A DNA stretch of 64,000 nucleotides from assembly GCF_024346395.1 (NCBI RefSeq), contig NZ_JAGQCW010000007.1, positions 1 to 64,000 of the forward strand, written 5' to 3'. Shown here piece after piece: positions 1 through 8,961 of this stretch; position 1 is the first letter of the stretch; the number at the start of each line of letters is the position of its first letter. The translations under genes and the position numbers were made by a program. The stretch is from Cyanobium sp. AMD-g. Lineage in GTDB: Bacteria > Cyanobacteriota > Cyanobacteriia > PCC-6307 > Cyanobiaceae. The notes under the pieces are model-generated. The model made no database searches. It saw only the letters and a program-made list of their open reading frames with translations, and had not been told where the DNA came from.

Positions 1-125
1 TAGGCCGTGGGGAACAGCAGCAGACCGGACCACCCCACGAAAACGAAGCGGTCGCGCTTGAGCCAGTCGTCGAGGACGTCGAACCATCCACGCGTGGCCG
101 GTGCACGCCCTAGGGCGATCGTCAT
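1..125 (-). CDS. psbD: Photosystem II D2 reaction-centre protein, N-terminal fragment
   Basis: The reverse strand from the ATG at 125-123 reads 41 residues before the window edge. They match the very conserved D2 N-terminus: [10 protein letters not shown], then [20 protein letters not shown], leading into the first membrane helix. D2 pairs with D1 to form the photosystem II reaction centre in the thylakoid membrane and binds the quinone QA. The rest of the gene lies outside the window. It is transcribed divergently from ycf4, with about 150 bp between the starts that must hold both promoters; I could not assign boxes with confidence. Confidence 0.97.
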   Translation of the reverse strand, partial: MTIALGRAPATRGWFDVLDDWLKRDRFVFVGWSGLLLFPTA

Positions 126-278
126 GGTTGAAAGCGGTGCGGATGACCCGCAGGGCTGTGGGTTACCGGGGGATGGTAACAACGTTGATCCGCCCCCCGT
201 GCCAGGCGACACGGGCTGAAACTGACGGCTCCGGCACGCTTCGCGGCAGGATGGCGGGCCATTGCCCTTTCGTCCCGC

Positions 279-845
279 ATGGCTTCGCCCGGCGTCGCTT
301 CCCCTTCGGCCGACGAGCAGGTGCTGGAGCAACCGGTGCTCGGCTCCCGCCGTCTGTCCAACTTGCTGGTGGCGGCGGCCGTCAGCATCGGTGGCCTTGG
401 TTTCGTGCTCACGAGCGCCTCCAGCCGCTTCGGCCGTGATCTTCTGCCCATCGGCCACCCTGCCGCCCTGGTCTGGGTGCCCCAGGGTCTTGTGATGGGG
501 CTTTATGGGGTGGCGGCGCTGTTGCTGGCCACCTACCTGTGGCTCGTGATCAGCATTGATGTGGGCTCGGGCCTCAACCGTTTCGATCGCGGGTCCGGCG
601 AAGCCCGCATCAGCCGCCGCGGCTTCCGCCAGCTGATCGAAGTGGTGATCCCCCTCCGGGAGATCCAGGCAGTGAAGGTGGAGGTGCGCGATGGCCTCAG
701 TCCCCAGCGACGCCTGGCCCTGCGGGTGCAGGGGCGCCGGGACATGCCCCTGACCCGGGTGGGCGAACCGATGCCCCTGGCCGATCTGGAGCTGGCGGGC
801 GCGCGCCTGGCCCGCTTCCTCGGTGTTCCCCTGGAGGGCCTTTGA
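279..845 (+). CDS. ycf4: Photosystem I assembly protein Ycf4
   Basis: A 188-residue protein of the usual Ycf4 length. Two hydrophobic segments lie near residues 28-48 and 68-90, followed by a hydrophilic C-terminal half with the family-typical run [21 protein letters not shown]. Ycf4 is a thylakoid membrane scaffold that helps assemble photosystem I. The ATG at 279 precedes the conserved SxxVLxxxVLGSRR region. The head-to-head arrangement with psbD agrees with my recollection of marine Synechococcus-type genomes. The next gene starts 1 nt after its stop codon, so the two are probably cotranscribed. Confidence 0.95.
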   Translation: MASPGVASPSADEQVLEQPVLGSRRLSNLLVAAAVSIGGLGFVLTSASSRFGRDLLPIGHPAALVWVPQGLVMGLYGVAALLLATYLWLVISIDVGSGLNRFDRGSGEARISRRGFRQLIEVVIPLREIQAVKVEVRDGLSPQRRLALRVQGRRDMPLTRVGEPMPLADLELAGARLARFLGVPLEGL

Positions 846-846
846 G

Positions 847-1590
847 ATGGGTCAGACAGGCAAGCGACAGCTCACGACCCCTGCATCCCTTGGCTGGCGG
901 CTGCTGCTCCTGGTGGTGCTGGGGCTGACGCCCCTGGGCTTGGCGGCCTGCGCCGCCGACAGCGGCAACCAACCACTGGGCTGCGAGGCAGCCACCACCC
1001 CCTGTTTGCAGGGCACGGCGGTGGTGGCCATGGAGACCAGCAAAGGACCGGTGGAAGTGAGCCTGGACGGCGCGGCGGCACCACTCACAGCGGGCAACTT
1101 CGTCGATCTGGTGCGCCGCGGGGTCTACAACGGCACGGTCTTTCACCGGGTGGTGCGGGAGCCCGTGCCGTTCGTGGTGCAGGGTGGGGACCCCAGCAGC
1201 GCCGATCCCAAGGTGGCCCCCAGCGACTACGGCTCGGGCGGCTTCGTTGACCCCGCCAGTGGCGAGTCCCGGCGCATCCCCCTGGAGCTCAAGCTCAGCA
1301 ACACCCAGGAACCTCGCTACGGCGAAGAGATCACCACCCCCACCGCCACCCGCCAGCTGGCCCTCACCCATGAGCGCGGTGCCATTGCCATGGCCCGCTC
1401 CAGCGACCCCAATTCCGCCAGCGCCCAGTTCTATGTGGCCCTGCAGGCGCTGCCCGAACTGGATGGCCGCTACGCGGTCTTCGGCCGGGTGACCAAGGGG
1501 ATGGAGGTGATCGATCGCATCCAGCAGGGGGACAAACTGATCCGGGCCCGGGTGATTGAAGGGGGCACGCTGGTCAAGAAGAAGCCCTGA
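847..1590 (+). CDS. Cyclophilin-type peptidyl-prolyl cis-trans isomerase, probable lipoprotein
   Basis: 247 residues from the ATG at 847, immediately after the ycf4 stop. A longer in-frame start at 823 would run into ycf4 and is less likely. Residues 17-34 are a hydrophobic signal ending in a lipobox (LAAC, Cys35), so the protein is probably lipid-anchored outside the cytoplasmic membrane. The cyclophilin fold follows with recognisable [19 protein letters not shown] and SAQFYV motifs. Such enzymes catalyse proline isomerisation during folding of exported proteins. Which cyanobacterial cyclophilin paralogue this is cannot be told from sequence alone. Confidence 0.9.
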   Translation: MGQTGKRQLTTPASLGWRLLLLVVLGLTPLGLAACAADSGNQPLGCEAATTPCLQGTAVVAMETSKGPVEVSLDGAAAPLTAGNFVDLVRRGVYNGTVFHRVVREPVPFVVQGGDPSSADPKVAPSDYGSGGFVDPASGESRRIPLELKLSNTQEPRYGEEITTPTATRQLALTHERGAIAMARSSDPNSASAQFYVALQALPELDGRYAVFGRVTKGMEVIDRIQQGDKLIRARVIEGGTLVKKKP

Positions 1591-1596
1591 GGCCCG

Positions 1597-1644
1597 CTCA
1601 GGCGGGGACGCGCTTGCCCTCTCAGGCGGGGACGCGCTTGTCCG
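1597..1644. repeat. 24-bp imperfect tandem duplication at the ilvH 3' end
   Basis: Two adjacent 24-nt units, 1597-1620 and 1621-1644, share their first 20 bases (ctcaggcggggacgcgcttg) and differ only in the last four. The right unit holds the ilvH stop codon and last codons. The left unit is a copy lying just beyond the stop, between the two convergent genes. It looks like a recent slippage or unequal-crossover product and does not alter either protein. Confidence 0.85.
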
Positions 1645-2152
1645 AGGCGGTGGCTTTGAGCAACTCGGTGTTCACCCCCGAGGCCCGCTCCAGAGCCACC
1701 TTGCCCGTGCGGGCGATCTCCAGGATCCCGTAGGCCTCCAGCAGCCGCTCCAGGGCCACCAGCTTGCCCGGATCCCCCACCACCTCAAGGGTGAGGGCAT
1801 CGTCGGCGACGTCCACCACCTTGGCCCGGAAGACCTGGACCAGATCGAAGATGGCGCCGCGGTTCTCCGCCGGCGCCGCCACCTTCAGGAGCATCAGCTC
1901 GCGCTCCACCGCCGGAATGGTGGAAAGATCGATCACGCCGAGCACGTTGATCAGCTTGTTGAGCTGCTTCGTCATCTGCTCGAGGGTGCGATCGTCCCCT
2001 TCCACCACCATGGTGAGCCGGGACATGCCGCGGTGCTCGGCCGGCCCCACCGCCAGACTCTCGATGTTGAAGCCCCGCCGGGCAAACAGACCGGAGATAC
2101 GGCTCAGGGCGCCCGATTCGTCTTCCACCAGCACCGAGAGGGTGTGCTTCAT
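1622..2152 (-). CDS. ilvH: Acetolactate synthase small (regulatory) subunit
   Basis: 176 residues, the normal size for IlvH. The N-terminal ACT domain (about residues 3-78) has the signature [20 protein letters not shown] and FNIESLAVG. The C-terminal half is the usual small-subunit extension. The protein binds the large subunit IlvB/IlvI, stimulates it and makes it sensitive to valine; the pathway is branched-chain amino acid synthesis in the cytoplasm. The catalytic subunit is not in this window. The gene converges on the cyclophilin gene and its tail is duplicated next to the stop. Confidence 0.96.
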   Translation of the reverse strand: MKHTLSVLVEDESGALSRISGLFARRGFNIESLAVGPAEHRGMSRLTMVVEGDDRTLEQMTKQLNKLINVLGVIDLSTIPAVERELMLLKVAAPAENRGAIFDLVQVFRAKVVDVADDALTLEVVGDPGKLVALERLLEAYGILEIARTGKVALERASGVNTELLKATASDKRVPA

Positions 2153-2238
2153 GTCGGGCTCTTGATCGGGGTGCGGCGGGGGACCGGGGGGAAAGCCGGC
2201 ATGGTCTAACCAAGGTACGCGCCAGGGGAGGCCTCCCT

Positions 2239-3213
2239 TCAGCCCGTCTCCAGGCGCTCCAGCCAGCTGAGCACCGCGCCATGGAAGGCGTCCGGGGTCT
2301 CATCGTGGGGACAGTGGCCGCAGGACGGGATCACCTGCAAGTGGAGGTCGGGTCGTAACCGCAGACACTGTTTGGAGACCTCCACCGGCACCAGCCGGTC
2401 CTGGCCGCCCCAGACCAGCAGGGTGGGCCGGCCCCGCCGCTGCAGCAAGGCGACGGCGGTGGCGCGGAACGGCCGCAGCGCCATGCCGATGCTCATGGCC
2501 CGCAGGGCCCGCACCGCACCGGGGCGTCGGGCGGGTCGGGCGATCAGCCGACGCAGTTCCTGATCGCCGATCACCGGGTGGTGGTAGGCCGACTGGATGC
2601 CCAGGTCGAGCAGGGGGGAATGGGCCAGCAGGGGAACCACCAGCTCCAGGGGCAGGAGCCGCAGCAGCAGGTGAATCACCCCCCGCTTCAGCCGCCGGCG
2701 CCACGGGGGACGGCGCGGGGGGTGGCGCCGGTCCATCAGCAGGCTGGGATCGGGCAGGGGAGCCGCCACCACGGCCCGCACCCACTGGGGGAAGTAGACG
2801 CTGCAGGTCAGGGCCACCAGGCCACCGAGGGAATGGCCGACCAGCACGGCCGGCGTCTGGACCACCTCCGCCAGGAAGGCCTGCACCTGCCTTGACCAGA
2901 GGCGGTTGTCCAGGGCCTGATGGCGATTCAGACCCGGCTGGCTGGAGGCGCCGAAGCCGATCAGGTCGAGGCCATAGACGCACCAACCCGCTGCCGCCAG
3001 GGGGCCGGCGTTGCGGCGCCAATGGCCACTGGCGGCCCCGAAGCCGTGCAACAGCACCAGCGCCGGCCCGTCAGGGGGGCCCAGGCGGCGCCAGTGGCAG
3101 CCGTGGCCATGCCAGTCCCACTGGGCGTGCTCCCCCCAGTCGGCTCCCTGCTGCGGCGCGGTCTGCACGGGGGCAGGCTGGGGGTCGGCGGACGACACCG
3201 ATGGTTGCGGCAA
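2239..3213 (-). CDS. Alpha/beta hydrolase family protein
   Basis: 324 residues if the TTG at 3213 is used; the first 30 or so residues are Pro/Gln-rich and may not be translated. The fold is clear: an oxyanion-hole HGFGA near residue 56, a nucleophile elbow GHSLGG with Ser128, a [10 protein letters not shown] segment carrying the likely catalytic acid and a late GHCPHDE His. Chloroplast and cyanobacterial hydrolases of this type exist, but the substrate cannot be inferred. The start is only about 10 bp from the divergent trm1 start, so one of the two starts may be wrong. Confidence 0.85.
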   Translation of the reverse strand: MPQPSVSSADPQPAPVQTAPQQGADWGEHAQWDWHGHGCHWRRLGPPDGPALVLLHGFGAASGHWRRNAGPLAAAGWCVYGLDLIGFGASSQPGLNRHQALDNRLWSRQVQAFLAEVVQTPAVLVGHSLGGLVALTCSVYFPQWVRAVVAAPLPDPSLLMDRRHPPRRPPWRRRLKRGVIHLLLRLLPLELVVPLLAHSPLLDLGIQSAYHHPVIGDQELRRLIARPARRPGAVRALRAMSIGMALRPFRATAVALLQRRGRPTLLVWGGQDRLVPVEVSKQCLRLRPDLHLQVIPSCGHCPHDETPDAFHGAVLSWLERLETG

Positions 3214-3223
3214 GGACCCGAAG

Positions 3224-4420
3224 TTGAGCGAACCCCCTCACTATTGCGAAGGTGCCGCCGTCGTGGAGACCGGTGGCGGCTTCTTCCGACCCGCCTCCAG
3301 GCCAGCCAGGGACTTCGGTGTGCTGCTGGCTCGCACCCTGGCGGCCCCTGGCCGCGACCGAACCGTGCAGGTGCTGGATGGCATGGCGGGCTGCGGCATC
3401 CGGGCCCTCCGCTACGGCCTGGAGGGCGGCGCCACGGCGGTGTGGGCCAACGACGCCGACCCCGACCGCCTGCCCCTGCTGGAGCGCAATCTGGCCCGGC
3501 TGCCGGCGGCGGTGCAGCGGCAGCTGAGCACCGCCACGGCCCAGCAGCTGCTGGCCGGCTGCCTGGTGGAGGGGCGCCGCTTCGATCTGGTGGATCTGGA
3601 TGCCTTCGGCTGTCCGGCTGCCCTGGTTCCCCTGGCCCTGGAGGCTGTGGCCTTCGGCGGCGTGCTCTATCTGGCCAGCACGGACGGACGTTCGGCCACG
3701 GGCCATGACCGTCTCGCCGCCGTGCGCCGTTTCGGTGCCGCCGCCCGGGCCCACCCCGCCAGCTGGGAGATCGCCCTGCGCCTTCAGCTGGGGCTGCTGG
3801 CCCGGACCGCCTGGGCGATGGGGCGGGGGCTCACCCCCCTGCTGAGCTTCAGCGAAGGCCGGGCGTTCCGCACCGCCGTGCGACTGGCGCGCCATCCCGC
3901 CGCTGGGGAGGAGGCCCAGCTCGGCCTGGTGGCCCACTGCCATGGCTGCGGTGATCAGCAGGTGCAGAGTCTGCTGCGGCTCGGCCGTTGGCGCCCCTGC
4001 GCCTGCTCCGGGGCTGTTGCAGACCAGGGGGAGATCCAGAGCGGGGCGATCCAGAGCGGGGCGGCTCTGGCGGTCAGCGGCCCGCTCTGGATCGGCCCCC
4101 TCCAGGATCCCGCCACGCTGGTGGCGATGCTGCAGCTGGCCGAGGGAGCTGGCGCCCATCTGGACCGGCCGGGCCGGCGCTTGCTGGAGCGGCTCCGGGA
4201 CGACCCGGCCGCGACGCCCCGCTGCTGGCCCGTGGACGCGATTGCCCGCCGTCTCGGTCAGGGGCCCCCGCCGTTGGCGCAGCTGGTGGCGGCACTGACG
4301 GCGGAGGGCTTCGCCACGGCGGCGAGCGGGGTGATGGCCGGCCAGCTGCGCAGTGAGGCCCCCTGGCCGGTGATCGTGGCCACGGCCCGGGGGCTGGTGG
4401 CCGCGACGGCTGCTAGATAG
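3224..4420 (+). CDS. trm1: tRNA (guanine26-N2)-dimethyltransferase, Trm1 family
   Basis: 398 residues from the TTG at 3224, preceded by AAGGA about 9 nt upstream. An open frame extends further 5' but is unlike the family. The N-terminus has [20 protein letters not shown], a SAM-binding [14 protein letters not shown] and the DLDAFG catalytic-loop motif. A CHGCG...CAC cysteine cluster sits around the middle of the C-terminal half, as in Trm1 proteins. The enzyme dimethylates G26 (and in some bacteria G27) of tRNA. Trm1 is typical of archaea and eukaryotes; cyanobacteria are among the few bacteria known to have it. Confidence 0.92.
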   Translation: MSEPPHYCEGAAVVETGGGFFRPASRPARDFGVLLARTLAAPGRDRTVQVLDGMAGCGIRALRYGLEGGATAVWANDADPDRLPLLERNLARLPAAVQRQLSTATAQQLLAGCLVEGRRFDLVDLDAFGCPAALVPLALEAVAFGGVLYLASTDGRSATGHDRLAAVRRFGAAARAHPASWEIALRLQLGLLARTAWAMGRGLTPLLSFSEGRAFRTAVRLARHPAAGEEAQLGLVAHCHGCGDQQVQSLLRLGRWRPCACSGAVADQGEIQSGAIQSGAALAVSGPLWIGPLQDPATLVAMLQLAEGAGAHLDRPGRRLLERLRDDPAATPRCWPVDAIARRLGQGPPPLAQLVAALTAEGFATAASGVMAGQLRSEAPWPVIVATARGLVAATAAR

Positions 4421-4446
4421 GTACCCCGTTCCCCCTTGTCCGGGCC

Positions 4447-4545
4447 ATGGCCTCTGAAATCTTCGGCACCGCCGCCATCTTCTGGGTGCTGATCCCCGTC
4501 GGGCTGGCGGGCGGCGCCCTGCTGCTCAAGCTCCTGAACGACTGA
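4447..4545 (+). CDS. petM: Cytochrome b6f complex subunit 7 (PetM)
   Basis: A 32-residue protein, [20 protein letters not shown] followed by a short helix continuation and LLKLLND. It is one transmembrane helix and matches PetM almost exactly. PetM is a small peripheral subunit of the cytochrome b6f complex in the thylakoid membrane. The gene stands between trm1 and ycf39 on the same strand. The 70 bp after it are GC-rich with no clear terminator, so it may be cotranscribed with ycf39. Confidence 0.95.
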   Translation: MASEIFGTAAIFWVLIPVGLAGGALLLKLLND

Positions 4546-4616
4546 GCGCCGGATCCCGGCTCCGCGCTGGGGCCGGACGCACCCTTAGGCTCAGCCCGCT
4601 TCCTTTGCAGGGGTCC

Positions 4617-5579
4617 ATGAAGGTTCTGGTCGTCGGTGGAACAGGAACCCTCGGTCGCCAGATCGCCCGTCGTGCCCTTGATGCGGGACACACCGTCCGT
4701 TGCGTCGTGCGCTCACCACGCAAGGCTGCTTTTCTGCAGGAATGGGGCTGTGACCTCACCCGTGGTGACCTGCTGGAGCCCGCCAGCCTCGATTACGCCC
4801 TGGAGGGCCAGGAGGCGGTGATCGATGCCGCCACGGCCCGGGCCACCGATGGCGGCAGCGCCTACGAGATCGACTGGGACGGCAAACAGAACCTTTTCGC
4901 CGCCTGTCGGCGCGCCGGTGTGGGCCGGTTGGTGTTCATGTCGCTGCTGGATGCCGCCAAGCACCGTGGTGTGCCGTTGATGGACATCAAGGCCTGCACC
5001 GAGGAGTGGCTTGAGGCCTCCGACCTCGACTACACGATCCTGCGTGGTGTCGCCTTCATGCAGGGCCTGATCAGCCAGTTTGCGATCCCTGTGCTGGAGA
5101 GCCAGACCGTCTGGGTGAGCGGTGCACCGACGCCGATCGCCTACATGAACACCCAGGACGTGGCCCGTTTCGCCGTGGCGGCTCTTGAGCGGCCCGAAAC
5201 GATCCGGCAGGCGTTCCCGGTCGTGGGTCCCAGGGCCTGGATCACTGGCGAGATCACCCAGCTGTGCGAGAAGTACAGCGGTCGCGAGGCCCGGGTGTTC
5301 CGGGTGCCGCCGGTGCTGCTGGGCCTGATGCAGTCGGTCACCGGATTTTTCGAGGCCAGCCTCAACGTGGCCGAACGGCTGGCGTTCGCCGAGGTGGTGG
5401 GCGGCGGCGAGCCCCTCACCGCGCCAATGGAGGCCAGCTATGCCGCCTTCGGCCTGGATCCAGCCGAAACCACCCTGCTCGAGGATTACCTCAAGGAGTA
5501 TTACGACACGATCCTGCGGCGTCTGCGGGAGATGGAGTCCGACCTCGACAAGGAAGCCAAGAAGAAGCTTCCCTTCTGA
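4617..5579 (+). CDS. ycf39: NmrA-like SDR protein, Ycf39/HCF244 photosystem II assembly factor
   Basis: 320 residues from the ATG at 4617, which follows AGGGG; an in-frame start 12 nt upstream is possible. The N-terminal Rossmann motif VVGGTGTLGRQIARRAL is the NAD(P)-binding site. The protein is full length and has no catalytic YxxxK, as in atypical SDRs. Ycf39, with high-light-inducible proteins, helps insert chlorophyll into newly made D1 during photosystem II assembly. It follows petM on the same strand. Confidence 0.92.
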   Translation: MKVLVVGGTGTLGRQIARRALDAGHTVRCVVRSPRKAAFLQEWGCDLTRGDLLEPASLDYALEGQEAVIDAATARATDGGSAYEIDWDGKQNLFAACRRAGVGRLVFMSLLDAAKHRGVPLMDIKACTEEWLEASDLDYTILRGVAFMQGLISQFAIPVLESQTVWVSGAPTPIAYMNTQDVARFAVAALERPETIRQAFPVVGPRAWITGEITQLCEKYSGREARVFRVPPVLLGLMQSVTGFFEASLNVAERLAFAEVVGGGEPLTAPMEASYAAFGLDPAETTLLEDYLKEYYDTILRRLREMESDLDKEAKKKLPF

Positions 5580-5632
5580 AGCGGCACCCGCTACCAGTTC
5601 GTGTGTACTATTGCTGGGGTTTGCCGGCGGTC

Positions 5633-5848
5633 ATGGCGATTTCCCAGATCAAGAACCTCCAGCGGCGGCTGGCCAACCTGGAGGAGGAGGCCATCGCCGA
5701 ACTCACCCGGGCCTGCGGCCACGAGCTCTGGGCCTCGCTGGGCTTCGATGCCTTCGACACGCTTGAGGATCCGGATCGCCGTGCCCGGGCGAACTACTAC
5801 TACGGCCAGCTCCAGACCGTCAGGGAGTTGAAGGACGCCCTGGTCTGA
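5633..5848 (+). CDS. Conserved small cyanobacterial protein of unknown function
   Basis: 71 residues from the ATG at 5633. The open frame continues upstream inside ycf39 but is not coding-like there. The protein is soluble, with an N-terminal amphipathic helix (IKNLQRRLANLEEEAIAEL) and a central WASLGFDAFDTLEDP stretch. I do not know a function. The last 29 nt overlap the 3' end of the convergent pseudouridine synthase gene. Confidence 0.7.
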   Translation: MAISQIKNLQRRLANLEEEAIAELTRACGHELWASLGFDAFDTLEDPDRRARANYYYGQLQTVRELKDALV

Positions 5849-6437
5849 GCAGTGCCGCCAGACGTTGTCGCTCCTGGGCGCTCACGGCGCGCCAGGTGCC
5901 CGGGGCCAGGCCCACCAGATCCAGGGGCGGCCCGCCATCCATCAGGTCGATCGCCGTGCGCAGCAGGCGCAGGGTGGGCAGCCCCACCGCAGCCGTCATA
6001 CGCCGCACCTGGCGGTTCCGCCCCTCGCGCAGCTCCAGTTCCAGCCAGTCGGTCGGCACCCGCAGCCGGTGGCGGATCGGCGGGTCCCTTTCGGGCAGGG
6101 CAGGGTCCGCCACGGCCCTGGCCCGGGCCGGCAGGGTGCGTCGCCCCTGCACCATCACCCCCTGACGGAGGCTGTCGAGGGCCGGCGGGGTGATCACACC
6201 CTCCACCTGCACCAGATAACGGCGCCAATGTCCCCGGGCCGGGTCGGTGAGCCTGGCCTGCAGCCGGCCATCGTCGGTGAGCACCAGCAGGCCCTCACTG
6301 TCCGCATCCAGGCGGCCGGCGGCATAGACGCCCGGTTGATCGACCAGCTGGGCCAGGGTGCCCCAGGGACTGCCCGGTTCCGGTCGAAACTGGCTGAGCA
6401 CCCCGTAGGGCTTGTGGAGCAGCAGGGTTGTGGTCAC
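5820..6437 (-). CDS. RsuA/RluE-family pseudouridine synthase
   Basis: 205 residues with no S4 domain, as in RluE. The sequence has KPYGVLSQF at the start and the catalytic GRLDADSEGLLVLTDDG motif, with Asp44 as the nucleophile. These enzymes isomerise uridine in rRNA (RluE acts on 23S rRNA position 2457 in E. coli), but the site used here cannot be deduced. The 3' end overlaps the convergent 71-residue gene by 29 nt. Confidence 0.9.
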   Translation of the reverse strand: MTTTLLLHKPYGVLSQFRPEPGSPWGTLAQLVDQPGVYAAGRLDADSEGLLVLTDDGRLQARLTDPARGHWRRYLVQVEGVITPPALDSLRQGVMVQGRRTLPARARAVADPALPERDPPIRHRLRVPTDWLELELREGRNRQVRRMTAAVGLPTLRLLRTAIDLMDGGPPLDLVGLAPGTWRAVSAQERQRLAALLRPGRPSTP

Positions 6438-6450
6438 TGCTCCAGACGCA

Positions 6451-6540
6451 TCAGGCGCCTTCCCGGGCCCGCCAGAGGTTGACCACGCCGATCGAGATCA
6501 GCAGCAGGCCCAGATCCATCGAAATGGGAGGAAGGATCAT
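6451..6540 (-). CDS. Possible 29-residue single-helix membrane protein
   Basis: A short frame (ATG at 6540-6538, TGA at 6453-6451) encodes MILPPISMDLGLLLISIGVV followed by NLWRAREGA. This is a single hydrophobic helix with a basic tail, the shape of small thylakoid or plasma-membrane subunits. It does not match PetL, PetN, PetG, PsaM, PsbX or Psb30 as I know them. No clear Shine-Dalgarno precedes it. It sits between the pseudouridine synthase gene and infA, where no other gene exists. Confidence 0.3.
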   Translation of the reverse strand: MILPPISMDLGLLLISIGVVNLWRAREGA

Positions 6541-6672
6541 GGGGTGGGGCCAGGGGCGCTCGTTCGGCCGACCCTATCGCTCCGGTCTTCCCATCGTGTG
6601 AAGCGCTTGGGAGCCGGCACGGCCGGCGCTTAAGCTGAAACTCTGTTGTTTTCCTCAAGCCAGCCTTCCCGC

Positions 6673-6942
6673 ATGATCGAAACGTCCGGTGTGATCGAAA
6701 AGGAGCAGGGCAACGGGTTCTACCTCGTCACCCTCGAGCAGCCTGCCGGTCACCAGTGCCTCTGCCGGGCGGCGGGCAAGCTCACCAAGTTCCGGATCAA
6801 GCTGCTGGCCGGTGACAAGGTGCTGGTGGAGATCAGCCCTTACGACCTGACCCGGGGCCGCATCACCTACCGGGAGCGCAATGCCGGAGCCACCGGCCCC
6901 AGACCGGGGGGCAACCGTCCCGGCGGGCCCAGGCGCCGCTGA
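6673..6942 (+). CDS. infA: Divergent IF-1-like S1/OB-fold protein
   Basis: 89 residues from the ATG at 6673. The IF-1 OB fold is recognisable (IETSGVIEKEQGNGFYLVTL, GKLTKFRIKLLAGDKVLVEI and the hallmark SPYDLTRGRITYRER). A Cys-containing loop (CLCRAAGK) replaces the usual LAHISGK, and a 20-residue Gly/Pro/Arg-rich tail is added. The canonical IF-1 gene normally sits in the ribosomal protein cluster, so this is probably a second, specialised IF-1 paralogue. IF-1 binds the 30S A-site during initiation. Its function as a true initiation factor is unproven. Confidence 0.8.
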   Translation: MIETSGVIEKEQGNGFYLVTLEQPAGHQCLCRAAGKLTKFRIKLLAGDKVLVEISPYDLTRGRITYRERNAGATGPRPGGNRPGGPRRR

Positions 6943-6958
6943 GGCGAGCTGGGGCTGC

Positions 6959-7333
6959 TCAGATCTCCAGCAGGCCGTCGGTTTCCGGACGGCGGCCGAG
7001 GTGCAGATCCCTGGGCACCATCAGCACATTGGCCTGAAGCAGTTCGGGATGATCTTCCAGCGTGAGCAGCCACTCACGGAATTCCTCGTTGATGGCGTAG
7101 CTGTCTTCGAACAGCTCACGGCCATCGAGGGCGGCCCGGCGGGCCAGGGCCCAGCAGACCGCCACGGTCACGCGGCGATGGACAGCGGCATTGAGGGGAG
7201 CTTCGAGCGGAGCATCAAAACCGCCGTCCCGGTCGCTGGCGTCTCTTGGATTGTCCATCGGGTTGATCTCGGTGGAAGTCCTGTGGTGCCCACGTTGGCT
7301 GCTGGTGGGCACCTCGATGGTGTTGGTTGTCAC
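6959..7333 (-). CDS. Conserved cyanobacterial hypothetical protein
   Basis: 124 residues from a GTG at 7333, or 99 from the ATG at 7258 (MDNPRDASD), which may be the real start since the first 25 residues are low-complexity. The C-terminal two thirds are compact and helical (AAVHRRVTVAVCWALARRAAL, INEEFREWLLTLEDHPEL). No domain is recognised. It lies just upstream of the helicase gene end on the same strand, with about 45 bp between them. Confidence 0.6.
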   Translation of the reverse strand: MTTNTIEVPTSSQRGHHRTSTEINPMDNPRDASDRDGGFDAPLEAPLNAAVHRRVTVAVCWALARRAALDGRELFEDSYAINEEFREWLLTLEDHPELLQANVLMVPRDLHLGRRPETDGLLEI

Positions 7334-7378
7334 ATCGTTGCAGGAAAATCGGCGGCAAACGGCCAGATGTAGCCACTT

Positions 7379-8860
7379 TCAGGCCGATCCGCGCCCAAAG
7401 GACGGCAGCACGGGCCCGCTGACGCTGAGCATCCGGCCGGCATCGTCCGCGATGGCCTGCAGCGGCAGGCGTTGGTCGCTGGCCGGGGAGCCGGCGCTGC
7501 CGGGCACCGTTCCCATCGGGCGGGGCCGAATCACGTAGGGCTCACTCACGGTCCAGGCCCGGGCATAGCTGATCAGCAGGGGATCGGCCGGCGCGAAGAC
7601 GTAGGACGGCCGTCGTGGGATGGTTTCCTGACCGGAGCGATCCCCGTCCATGCGAACGGCCCTTGTGATCGCCTGCACGAAGCGGCTGCGGGTGACCACG
7701 GTGGTCAGGTAAGCCACCACCCGTAGCCGGGGGGCATCGAAGCCTTCGGCGCACATGTCAATGCTCACCAGCCAGTCGGCCTCTCCGGCCTGGAAGGCCG
7801 CCAGACGCTGGGCCGCCTCCGGATCCTGGGAGTGCACCAGGTGCACCCGGTCGCCTTCCGTGGCCAGCAGGTCGGCGATGCAGCCGGCATGGTCGATGTC
7901 GCGGGCGACCACCAGACCGCCGGCTCCCGGATGCTCCAGTCGCACCCGTTCCAGGCGGCGGCGGGCCTGCAGCAGCAGCCGCAGGGCGATCCCGCCCCGA
8001 TCCCCCGGGCGGATGGCCCGGCGCAGGTTGCGGGCACGCCAGCTCTCCCGCTGTTCCGCCGAGAGAGGAGAGGTCTCGGTGTCCCGTCCGCCCTCCGGTC
8101 GCCCGTGTTCGACCCAGCCATCCTGGAAGCGGAATTCCAGGGGCCGCACATCGCCGGCGGCGATCAGGGCACGGGGCTCGACGCAGAGATCCGGGATGAT
8201 GCGCTCGGCCGGTCCGTGCTGGTCGTGCATCCGCACCCGGCGGCCGGAGCAGAAGCCGAGGTTGTCGGCACGGAAAGGGGTGCCGGTGAGCCCGAGGCGC
8301 AGCTGGGCGCCGCCGCTGAGGCTGCTGAAGGCATGCCCCCAGGCGGTGGCTTCCGGTTCGAGGGGATCAAGGCCCAGGTGGTGCACTTCGTCGCCGATCG
8401 CCAGCCAGCGGCGGCCATGCAGATGGCCGGCCAGCTCCCGCTCCAGACGCCGGCGGTGCAGGGCAGCCGCCTGGTAGCTGAGCAGCAGGCCCTGGCCGGT
8501 CGCCGCCGGAGGCGGTCCGCCCGGGGTCTCCCATTCCTGCAGGACCAGACCGAGGCGGGCGGCGGCGCCGATCCACTGGCGGGCGATGGCACTGCGGTGG
8601 CAGAAGACCACGAACCGCTCCAGGCGTCCTTCCCGTTGCAGCTGCTGGAAGGCGAGCAGGGCCCCCAGGGTTTTGCCGGCGCCGGGACCGGCGTGCAGGA
8701 GCACGTCCTGGCCCCCGGGGCTCGCCGCGACCAACCGGGCGCGCAGCAGCTGAATCAGCCGGAGTTGCCAGGCCCGGGGCTCGGGGCCACGGGCGGCGCC
8801 GGGGACTCCCGGCAGGCCTGCATCACGGCGCAGACCCAGATCGAAGGACGGTGGCGCCAT
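7379..8860 (-). CDS. Superfamily II DEAD/DEAH-box DNA/RNA helicase
   Basis: 493 residues from the ATG at 8860; the frame is open further upstream but a run of Arg/Gln codons there looks non-coding. Motif I is HAGPGAGKT, motif II is DEVH, and motif VI is RFVQAITRAVRMDG, so both RecA-like lobes are present. The arrangement resembles the restriction-enzyme R-subunit/UvrB-like helicase group (ResIII) rather than RNA DEAD-box proteins. The nucleic-acid substrate and partner are unknown. It is transcribed divergently from the pnt operon, with about 100 bp between them. Confidence 0.85.
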   Translation of the reverse strand: MAPPSFDLGLRRDAGLPGVPGAARGPEPRAWQLRLIQLLRARLVAASPGGQDVLLHAGPGAGKTLGALLAFQQLQREGRLERFVVFCHRSAIARQWIGAAARLGLVLQEWETPGGPPPAATGQGLLLSYQAAALHRRRLERELAGHLHGRRWLAIGDEVHHLGLDPLEPEATAWGHAFSSLSGGAQLRLGLTGTPFRADNLGFCSGRRVRMHDQHGPAERIIPDLCVEPRALIAAGDVRPLEFRFQDGWVEHGRPEGGRDTETSPLSAEQRESWRARNLRRAIRPGDRGGIALRLLLQARRRLERVRLEHPGAGGLVVARDIDHAGCIADLLATEGDRVHLVHSQDPEAAQRLAAFQAGEADWLVSIDMCAEGFDAPRLRVVAYLTTVVTRSRFVQAITRAVRMDGDRSGQETIPRRPSYVFAPADPLLISYARAWTVSEPYVIRPRPMGTVPGSAGSPASDQRLPLQAIADDAGRMLSVSGPVLPSFGRGSA

Positions 8861-8961
8861 GGTCCGATTCTGCTGGGCTGGCCAGGGCCCGGTGGGCGTG
8901 TCCGCACATTGGCGCCCGGTTGCTTGCCGCCAAGGGCGGGCCTGTCTATCGCTGAACAAGT

